Shown: positions 1 through 4,819 of the stretch, piece by piece
How positions within the stretch are numbered: position 1 is the first letter of the stretch
How the letters are laid out: every line of letters starts with the position of its first letter
NCBI GenBank assembly: GCA_938038165.1
Contig: CALHRB010000178.1
Coordinates: 1-7,241, forward strand
From: Candidatus Kapaibacterium sp.
GTDB taxonomy: Bacteria; Bacteroidota; Ignavibacteria; Kapaibacteriales; UBA2268
Direction: 5' to 3'
Length of the DNA stretch: 7,241 nucleotides
The notes under the pieces: model-generated
The model's database searches: none
Told to the model about the DNA's origin: nothing
The model's input: the letters and a program-made list of their open reading frames with translations, nothing else
Program-made: the position numbers and the translations under genes

Positions 1-107
1 GATGGCAATAAAGCTAGGTCAATTATTATAACTATTAAAAAAACTGTAATAATAAAACTCAGCAGAACAATTGCATAAGGTATTAATTTTTTATTATTAT
101 CATTCAA
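1..107 (-). CDS. Membrane-anchored protein of unknown function, N-terminal fragment
   Basis: The first 35 codons of a gene that runs off the left edge of the window. The reading frame opens after an in-frame TAA, and the only plausible start is a TTG at 105-107, preceded by GGAG at 116-119 with an 8-nt spacer; there is no in-frame ATG in the visible part. The peptide starts with a short polar, Lys/Asn-rich stretch (about 8 residues) followed by a strongly hydrophobic run from about residue 9 to 29, ending near an Asp, which fits a single N-terminal transmembrane helix or signal anchor with the N-terminus in the cytoplasm. The family cannot be recognised from this fragment. It is divergent from the nrnA-type gene, sharing a 154-nt intergenic region. 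The hydrophobic pattern, open frame and ribosome binding site together make it more likely real than a chance frame. Confidence 0.55.
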   Translation of the reverse strand, partial: MNDNNKKLIPYAIVLLSFIITVFLIVIIIDLALLP

Positions 108-115
108 CTTTTTTA

Positions 116-119
116 CTCC
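116..119 (-). promoter_or_regulatory. Ribosome binding site for the TTG-started membrane protein
   Basis: GGAG on the minus strand, 8 nt upstream of the TTG at 105-107. This motif decides the start call, since no ATG is available in the frame after the upstream stop codon. The same GGAG core precedes the start at 3161. Confidence 0.5.
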
Positions 120-204
120 ATAATTATCTTAGTATTCAAAAATAAATCTTATTTTACTAAAATTCTAATTCATGCATTAATTCTCGAAAAATCTAACAAT
201 AATA

Positions 205-233
205 TTAACGTCTCAAGATCCTTAAAATATATT
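205..233 (+). promoter_or_regulatory. Candidate sigma-70-type promoter for the NrnA-type gene
   Basis: TTAACG at 205-210 (4 of 6 matches to the -35 consensus) and TATATT at 228-233 (5 of 6 to the -10 consensus) are separated by 17 bp, the optimal spacing. Transcription would begin near 240, leaving a leader of about 20 nt before the ATG at 262. The region is very AT-rich, so chance matches are likely and the call is tentative. Confidence 0.35.
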
Positions 234-261
234 AATCCGAAATAAATATTGATGAATACAA

Positions 262-1260
262 ATGAATAATATTGATTTTCTGTCATTGAATAAATTAATT
301 CTCTCTTGCTCTAATATTCTTTTGACTACTCATCTTAACCCCGATGGGGATGCAATTGGTAGCATTCTTGGTTTATATCACTTTTTGAAATTGGCGAACA
401 AAAATTCAAGAATAGTCATATCTGATCCTGTGCCACAGAACCTTAAGTTTCTTGATGGAGCTTCTGAAATTGAAATTTTCGATGATAACAAAAATTACCC
501 ATGGTTTGAATCTCTGGATCTGATTTTAATACTCGATCTGAATGATGTAACAAGACTGAAAGGACTTGAAAAATTTATTTTGAAATCAAATGCTAAAAAG
601 GTTGTTATTGACCATCATATAGAACCAAAGGAATTCGCTGATTTCTATCTTATCGATACTGAAGCTTCATCAACTGGTGAACTAATCTATAAAATTATCA
701 CACAAGATAAGTTACATAAAATAAATAAAAGCATTGCTGAAAATCTTTATGCTGCAATATTAACCGATTCTGGTTCTTTTAGGTTTCCAAGAACTGATGA
801 AGAAGTACACCTTATCATTGCCGAACTTATACGGAATGGAGCTGACCCTGTAAAAATCTATGAAGAAATATACAATAAAAATTCATATAACAAAATTAAA
901 CTTCTGGGCAAAGGATATTCAAATTTAGAGCTTTTCTTTAATAACATTTTTTGCTTGATGACATTAAAAAAGGAAGATTTTTTGACCACCAAGACCGATA
1001 GCTCTGATCTGGAAAATTTTGTAGAATCATTAATGGCTATTAATGGTGTTAAAATTGGAGTCCTGATAGCCGAAATTCCTGATGCCAACGAGATAAAAAT
1101 CTCATTAAGGTCAAAAGGTAATTATTCTGTTCGTGATTTAGCAGTAAAATTTAATGGCGGTGGTCACCTGAATGCTGCTGGTGCAAGGGTTATCAATGAA
1201 TCCCTGGAATCAGTCAAGAAAGGGCTGATGAAAGAAACTCAAAATTTATTTTTTTTCTAA
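262..1260 (+). CDS. nrnA: DHH/DHHA1 phosphoesterase, NrnA-type oligoribonuclease / pAp phosphatase
   Basis: Cytoplasmic Mn2+-dependent phosphoesterase. Relatives degrade 2-5-nt RNA (nanoRNA), dephosphorylate 3'-phosphoadenosine 5'-phosphate (pAp), and in some lineages hydrolyse pGpG or pApA from cyclic dinucleotide turnover. The 332 aa are the usual length. The N-terminal DHH domain shows motif I HLNPDGDAIGS (residues 24-34, metal ligands H24, D28, D30), a motif II Asp in LILDLND (D92), the DHH signature D117-H118-H119 and the motif IV segment LTDSGSF (167-173, D169). The C-terminal DHHA1 domain carries SLRSKG (281-286) and the substrate-binding GGGH (299-302) followed by AAG. All catalytic motifs are intact. 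The ATG at 262 has no clear Shine-Dalgarno sequence, but it places motif I about 24 residues in, as in relatives. The protein ends in Phe-Phe-Phe encoded partly by a run of eight T. Which substrate dominates cannot be told from sequence. Confidence 0.93.
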   Translation: MNNIDFLSLNKLILSCSNILLTTHLNPDGDAIGSILGLYHFLKLANKNSRIVISDPVPQNLKFLDGASEIEIFDDNKNYPWFESLDLILILDLNDVTRLKGLEKFILKSNAKKVVIDHHIEPKEFADFYLIDTEASSTGELIYKIITQDKLHKINKSIAENLYAAILTDSGSFRFPRTDEEVHLIIAELIRNGADPVKIYEEIYNKNSYNKIKLLGKGYSNLELFFNNIFCLMTLKKEDFLTTKTDSSDLENFVESLMAINGVKIGVLIAEIPDANEIKISLRSKGNYSVRDLAVKFNGGGHLNAAGARVINESLESVKKGLMKETQNLFFF

Positions 1261-1276
1261 TAATATTAAAAATTAA

Positions 1277-1873
1277 TTATATCACTTCCACTCTACCTTC
1301 GATTGCCCGCAGTATTGTTGCATCATCAACAAATTCTAATTCCGAGCCTACGGGCATTCCACGGGCTATTCTGGTGGTTTTAACTCCAAGAGGAGCCAAA
1401 AGCTTAGCTATATATTGTGTGGTAACTTCGCCTTCAATACTTGGATTTAGGGCTATTATTACTTCCTCAGTTGAATTAATTCTTTCCATTAATTCTTTTA
1501 TTTTTATATCATTTTGGGTAATACCCTCGAGTGGATTAATTACTCCGTGTAAGACATGATATAAACCTCTATATTCCCCTGTTTTTTCGATAGCAATAAC
1601 ATCATTTGGGGACTCGACCACACAAATTATTTTTCTGTCTCTTTTCGCGGAAGAGCAAACAGGGCAAGGATCGGACTCTGTGTAATTAAAGCATTGAGAG
1701 CAATATTTAACTTTTTCCTTTAGATCTATCAAACCTTTTGCAAATTTTGCGATAAATTCTTCTGGCTGTCTAACAAGATAATATGTTAATCTTTGAGCTG
1801 ATTTTTTGCCAATTGAAGGCAAAGAAGAAAGTATTTCAATCATACGTTCTATGCTTTCGGAAGTATATAGCAT
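1277..1873 (-). CDS. recR: Recombination mediator protein RecR
   Basis: RecR works with RecF/RecO to load RecA on single-stranded gaps, forming a ring-like DNA clamp. From the ATG at 1871-1873 the protein has 198 aa, the normal size. Numbered from the TTG one codon upstream (1876), it shows the N-terminal helix-hairpin-helix (LPSIGKKSAQRL, about 19-30), a four-cysteine zinc site (C59, C62, C71, C74), a Toprim domain beginning IICVVESPND (83-92) with the acidic E88, the segment LNPSIEGE (143-150), and the C-terminal Walker-like ARGMPVGSELEFVDD (171-185). No key residue is missing. I prefer the ATG because AGGGA (1881-1885) lies 7 nt upstream of it; the adjacent TTG would have only 4 nt of spacing. 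It follows ybaB by 25 nt and is surely co-transcribed with it, the ancient ybaB-recR pairing. Its 3' end faces nrnA across 16 nt. Confidence 0.97.
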   Translation of the reverse strand: MLYTSESIERMIEILSSLPSIGKKSAQRLTYYLVRQPEEFIAKFAKGLIDLKEKVKYCSQCFNYTESDPCPVCSSAKRDRKIICVVESPNDVIAIEKTGEYRGLYHVLHGVINPLEGITQNDIKIKELMERINSTEEVIIALNPSIEGEVTTQYIAKLLAPLGVKTTRIARGMPVGSELEFVDDATILRAIEGRVEVI

Positions 1874-1880
1874 CAATCAA

Positions 1881-1885
1881 TCCCT
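1881..1885 (-). promoter_or_regulatory. Ribosome binding site deciding the recR start
   Basis: AGGGA on the minus strand, 7 nt from the ATG at 1871-1873 and 4 nt from the tandem TTG at 1874-1876. Spacing favours the ATG. Confidence 0.6.
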
Positions 1886-1898
1886 AAAAACAAAAAAA

Positions 1899-2225
1899 TT
1901 AAATATTAAAATTAAGCCCGGGAATGTTCGGAAGAAAACTTGTAAATTTAGACATTTCATCTTTAATCATATTTTGAGATTCTTTGAAAGCTTTATTAAC
2001 AGCACCTCTAACTAAATCTTCAATCATTTGTTTGTCCTTGCTTTCAATTAAATCTTGACTTATATTAATTTTCAAAACCTGTTGATTCCCATCAATAGTA
2101 ACGGACACCATACCACCGCCTGTTTCGACTGTTATACTTTTTGTCGAAAGCTCAGACCTGATTTTTTCTATCTCTTCCTGCATCTTTTGGAATTGCCCCA
2201 GAATATTTTTAAAATCAAAATCCAT
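1899..2225 (-). CDS. ybaB: YbaB/EbfC family nucleoid-associated protein
   Basis: Small DNA-binding protein of the YbaB/EbfC family, which forms a dimer with a tweezer-like shape and is found associated with the nucleoid. At 108 aa it is of standard length. The N-terminal half is a long amphipathic helix (about 5-30, FKNILGQFQKMQEEIEKI), followed by a strand-rich core with the family-typical ETGGGMVSVTIDGN (34-47) and then KINIS (53-57) and the helix around MIEDLVRGAVNKAF (67-80). The start at 2225 is supported by AAAGG at 2231-2235 with a 5-nt spacer. The gene precedes recR by 25 nt. In many bacteria dnaX lies just upstream of this pair; here the upstream neighbour is instead the divergent pspA gene, so the pair probably has its own promoter in the 147-nt intergenic region. 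Confidence 0.95.
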   Translation of the reverse strand: MDFDFKNILGQFQKMQEEIEKIRSELSTKSITVETGGGMVSVTIDGNQQVLKINISQDLIESKDKQMIEDLVRGAVNKAFKESQNMIKDEMSKFTSFLPNIPGLNFNI

Positions 2226-2258
2226 AAATACCTTTACAATTATTAATCTTAATTTTCG

Positions 2259-2264
2259 ATTATA
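2259..2264 (-). promoter_or_regulatory. Candidate -10 element for the ybaB-recR operon
   Basis: A perfect TATAAT on the minus strand, about 34 nt upstream of the ybaB ATG, giving a leader of roughly 25-30 nt. The -35 position is poor: TGTAAT (2282-2287) at 17 bp spacing shows only two matches. In such AT-rich DNA the hexamer may be chance, but its position is right for a promoter. Confidence 0.35.
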
Positions 2265-2363
2265 TTTTTTTTACTTGATTGATTACATTTATTTAGTTGC
2301 AACCAAACAAGCATAAATACGTTAAGAATTTGACGAAACTAATAATTTTTTAATTTTTATTTT

Positions 2364-2367
2364 GAGG
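2364..2367 (+). promoter_or_regulatory. Ribosome binding site of pspA
   Basis: GAGG with a 5-nt spacer before the ATG at 2373. It supports this start, which also matches the conserved MGIFSR N-terminus of the family. Confidence 0.7.
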
Positions 2368-2372
2368 TTACT

Positions 2373-3074
2373 ATGGGTATTTTCAGTAGAATAGCTGATA
2401 TTTTTAAATCAAATGTAAATGATGCACTCGATAAAGCAGAAGATCCCGAGAAAATGCTTAAACAAATGGTTCTCGAAATGGAAGAATCTGTTAACAAAGC
2501 CACTTTAGCAGTTGCTAATTCTATAGCAAACGAGAAGTCACTCGAAAGAAAGCTCGAAAAGGCTCGCAATGAAAAAAAAGATTGGGAACAGAAAGCAATT
2601 CAGGCACTTCAAGCCGGTCGTGAGGATCTTGCAAAAGCTGCTCTTGAGAAAAAAGCGATTGCAGAAAGGAATGTGATTGACTTGGAGCCTATCTATCAAC
2701 AAGCCAAAGCTACTTCTGACAAAATGCGAACCCAATTAAATTCTTTAAAGGCTAAATTGGATGAAGCCAGAAGCAGACAAAGCACTCTTATAGCACGATC
2801 TCAAGCTGCAAAAGCTCAGAAGCAAATTGCTCAATCATTTTCGGGGGTTGGTTCCGATGCTTTTAGCAAGTTTGACAAGTTCGAAGGTAAAATCGAGAAG
2901 CTTGAATCCGAAGCTACTGCTTTCGAAGAGCTCGCTGGTGAAAACACAAAGTTAGAAGATGAGTTCAAAATGCTCTCAACTTCCAGCAATGTTGATGCAG
3001 ACTTGCTCGAACTCAAAGCCAAACTTGGTATGCTTCCTGAATCTACTGAAGATACTAAGTCGAAGGAATCGTAA
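2373..3074 (+). CDS. pspA: PspA/IM30 (Vipp1) family membrane-stress protein
   Basis: Peripheral inner-membrane protein of the ESCRT-III superfamily that polymerises on damaged membranes and preserves the proton-motive force. The 233 aa are full length for bacterial PspA. The N-terminus MGIFSRIADIFKSNVNDAL (1-19) is the amphipathic membrane-binding helix, followed by the conserved KAEDPEKML (21-29) with P25. Long coiled-coil helices fill about 26-155, including the hallmark AGREDLAKAALEKK (81-94), then a second helical segment around SKFDKFEGKIEKLESEATA (165-183) and a short C-terminal helix LLELKAKLG (211-219), as in Vipp1/PspA helix 6, and a polar tail. The start is supported by GAGG at 2364-2367. 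No pspB, pspC, pspF or LiaF/Toastrack gene is visible nearby; instead it is followed after 86 nt by a YbjN-like gene on the same strand, with no terminator between them. I find no convincing promoter upstream and no sigma-54 site. Confidence 0.95.
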   Translation: MGIFSRIADIFKSNVNDALDKAEDPEKMLKQMVLEMEESVNKATLAVANSIANEKSLERKLEKARNEKKDWEQKAIQALQAGREDLAKAALEKKAIAERNVIDLEPIYQQAKATSDKMRTQLNSLKAKLDEARSRQSTLIARSQAAKAQKQIAQSFSGVGSDAFSKFDKFEGKIEKLESEATAFEELAGENTKLEDEFKMLSTSSNVDADLLELKAKLGMLPESTEDTKSKES

Positions 3075-3151
3075 ATCATTTTTTTATATTATCTTTTGTG
3101 TCCTCAATCTTAAATTATTTGCACTTTTTTTTAAGATAAATTAAATTTAAT

Positions 3152-3155
3152 GGAG
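3152..3155 (+). promoter_or_regulatory. Ribosome binding site of the YbjN-like gene
   Basis: GGAG with a 5-nt spacer (AAATT) before the ATG at 3161, a clear Shine-Dalgarno match that fixes the start. Confidence 0.7.
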
Positions 3156-3160
3156 AAATT

Positions 3161-3646
3161 ATGAATACCGAAACTAACTCACAAATAGATACATTCTCAA
3201 CCGATACACCCGACGAATTAATTCAGAGAACTATTGAGAAAGTATCAAATTATCTAAAAGAAATATATCCAAACCACATTTCTTTCGGCGATGGCACTTT
3301 TACGATTGCAAGAGGCTCTTCGCAGGTTATGATTATTGTGCGCCCATTCACAGATACTGAATCATGCGTAGAATGCATTTCGAATGTCGTTACATCTGCT
3401 AATGTTACACCAGATTTGATGAGATTTTTATTAAGAAAAAATTCTGAACTTCATTTTGGTGCTTTTGGATTACTTTTTGATGATACCGTTACTTTTTCCC
3501 ATTCTTTGCCCGGAGCTAATCTCGATCCTAATGAACTCAAAACAGCGGTTGATGCTGTTGCTATTATTTCAGATTACTATGATGATATTATTGTGGAACT
3601 TGCTGGAGGTAAAAGAGCCTCTGATATTATAGAAGATCTGGAATGA
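3161..3646 (+). CDS. YbjN-like / type III secretion chaperone-fold protein
   Basis: A 161-aa soluble, acidic protein without signal peptide or membrane segment. After a polar N-terminal tail (1-17) come a helix (about 18-36), strands around HISFGDGTFTIARGSSQVMIIVRPF (39-63, read here as two or three adjacent strands), a helix with TPDLMRFLLRKNSEL (83-97), a strand pair FGAFGLLFDDTVTFSHSLPG (99-118) and a final long helix LDPNELKTAVDAVAIISDYY (121-140). The order, and especially the LLRKNSEL-FGAFG-LxxD-TVTFSHSLP-LDPNEL pattern, resembles the YbjN and CesT/Tir-like chaperone fold (sometimes called TY-Chap), whose members are thought to bind peptides or partner proteins. The assignment rests on pattern, not on catalytic residues. 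It follows pspA on the same strand and ends at a strong terminator, so the two probably form one transcription unit; a role as PspA partner or envelope-stress chaperone is inference. Confidence 0.72.
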   Translation: MNTETNSQIDTFSTDTPDELIQRTIEKVSNYLKEIYPNHISFGDGTFTIARGSSQVMIIVRPFTDTESCVECISNVVTSANVTPDLMRFLLRKNSELHFGAFGLLFDDTVTFSHSLPGANLDPNELKTAVDAVAIISDYYDDIIVELAGGKRASDIIEDLE

Positions 3647-3663
3647 AAAAATTAATTTGTAAT

Positions 3664-3702
3664 AAAAAAAGCAGTTGAGAACTATTCACAACTGCTTTTT
3701 TT
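3664..3702. terminator. Bidirectional intrinsic terminator
   Basis: Inverted repeat GCAGTTG (3671-3677) and CAACTGC (3689-3695), extended after one A-A mismatch by GAA (3679-3681) with TTC (3685-3687) around a CTA loop. It is flanked by seven A (3664-3670) and seven T (3696-3702), so it gives a hairpin with a U-tract in both directions. It lies between the convergent stops of the YbjN-like gene (3646) and the T9SS cargo gene (3709) and serves both. Confidence 0.93.
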
Positions 3703-3708
3703 CTACAA

Positions 3709-4767
3709 TTATCTTGTAATACTAAATTTTGAGGCAATTTTATCGTTTCCTGATTTGATAATACAAAAATAGCTACCTGAAATTAATTTTGAGACATCAA
3801 TATTAATTTGATTTTTTAATCCAGGTTCAGGATTCTTGAATGTATTCTTTAAAATCACATTACCATTTAAATCAACAACAGTAATAGTAAAATCGTAATA
3901 GTTATTTAACGAAGACAAAGCCAGGCTTAAATTTGTCTGATTTTGATTAACTAGTATTTTTTCAATTTCGATATTACCAATGCTTATATTATCATTAACA
4001 TCAGATGTTCCTGTTGTTACTATTGGAATAATCATTGGATCAATATCTATTGGAACACCTTCAAATTGAATCAAACTTCCTAAGTTCGAAGAAACCCATC
4101 CATTTTGAGTATAGAGCAAAACACAACACCTTTCCTGATTAGCACCATCTCCATGTTTGTTTGAAAAAATCACATAACCGTTGTTATTTACTCTAACACT
4201 TCTTGTCAGAACCATTACAACAAAAGAACCTGAAAAATTTACAGGATTCTTAAAGTCTATGTACGAAAACTTTGGGCTTGTTAAATTTGTGTCTAAATTC
4301 TCTAAGAAAAAAATTTCATTGCCAATAGGTGCTCCTTCCGGGAGTCCATTCGACTGATTTGAATTATAAATTGAAACAACAAGTGTGTCGTCCATTGTGC
4401 CAACTACTTTGAATGAAACAGAAACAAGAACACCTTCAATGGTACCACTTTTGTCTATTGGAAATTTTTCTCCTAAAAAATAATAGATTGGATTAGTTCC
4501 TGTCAATGGATAATTGTTGCCCTGAACATTAACAGCATAAGTTACAAACTGAGTTGCTCTCAAATAGTGATCGTTCAATGTGTCATTAGGCGAAAGCAAT
4601 CTATCTGTTTTTGAGAAACTTTCAAATGATTTAACATAGATTTTTGAAAAATCTGTATTTGAAGGGACTAGGCAAAAATTTTCAATTTCATTAATTGAAA
4701 TTGATTGGGTAAAGCTTGTTGAGAAACAAATCAACCCAACTAATAAAGAAAGTACTAAACCTTTCAT
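3709..4767 (-). CDS. Secreted protein of unknown function with T9SS type A C-terminal sorting domain
   Basis: A 352-aa exported protein. Residues 1-20 form a Sec signal peptide: Lys at position 2, hydrophobic core LVLSLLVGLICF (4-15), likely cleavage near 20. The middle (about 70-240) is strand-rich; the stretch 109-190, with the pattern of V-V-I-Y (130-134), GLPEGAPIG (141-149) and the hydrophobic strand FVVMVLTRS (182-190), recalls beta-sandwich modules common in secreted Bacteroidota-group proteins, but I cannot name a function. The last ~75 residues match the Por-type sorting domain: VVDLNGNVILKN (297-308), IDVSKLISGSYFCIIKSG (323-340) and the terminal KFSITR (347-352). The family's C-terminal domain directs outer-membrane transport and surface attachment or release. 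The start at 4767 has AGGA (4772-4775) 4 nt upstream. It lies 52 nt downstream of pnp on the same strand with no hairpin between them, so read-through from pnp is possible. Two adjacent cysteines (214-215) are notable. Confidence 0.85.
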   Translation of the reverse strand: MKGLVLSLLVGLICFSTSFTQSISINEIENFCLVPSNTDFSKIYVKSFESFSKTDRLLSPNDTLNDHYLRATQFVTYAVNVQGNNYPLTGTNPIYYFLGEKFPIDKSGTIEGVLVSVSFKVVGTMDDTLVVSIYNSNQSNGLPEGAPIGNEIFFLENLDTNLTSPKFSYIDFKNPVNFSGSFVVMVLTRSVRVNNNGYVIFSNKHGDGANQERCCVLLYTQNGWVSSNLGSLIQFEGVPIDIDPMIIPIVTTGTSDVNDNISIGNIEIEKILVNQNQTNLSLALSSLNNYYDFTITVVDLNGNVILKNTFKNPEPGLKNQINIDVSKLISGSYFCIIKSGNDKIASKFSITR

Positions 4768-4771
4768 AAAA

Positions 4772-4775
4772 TCCT
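4772..4775 (-). promoter_or_regulatory. Ribosome binding site of the T9SS cargo gene
   Basis: AGGA on the minus strand, 4 nt upstream of the ATG at 4765-4767. It supports the start that gives a proper signal peptide. Confidence 0.6.
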
Positions 4776-4819
4776 GTATAAAAATTAAAAATAATTTATT
4801 TTAGTTATAATTAAAAAAA

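Noticed and set aside
252..269. ATG at 252 ahead of the nrnA start
   Set aside because: It is in a different frame and reaches a stop after five codons.
1374..1559. Open frame on the plus strand inside recR, with similar frames in pspA and pnp on the opposite strands
   Set aside because: These lie entirely within strongly conserved genes, lack ribosome binding sites and family-like composition, and are explained as shadows of the real reading frames.
1806..2015. Plus-strand frame of 69 codons spanning the recR-ybaB junction
   Set aside because: It overlaps the start of recR and the end of ybaB, both confidently assigned, and has no recognisable features.
2291..2303. Possible sigma-54 promoter upstream of pspA, suggested by TTGCA at 2297-2301, since enterobacterial pspA is sigma-54 dependent
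   Set aside because: The required GG at the -24 element is absent at the proper distance.
3090..3139. Inverted repeat TTATCTT / AAGATAA between pspA and the YbjN-like gene
   Set aside because: Seven AT-rich pairs with a 36-nt loop are too weak for a terminator or switch, and the T run at 3125-3132 is not preceded by a stem.
4788..4802. AT-only palindrome in the pnp to T9SS cargo gap
   Set aside because: It contains only A and T in a very AT-rich spacer and is expected by chance; it would not form a stable terminator.
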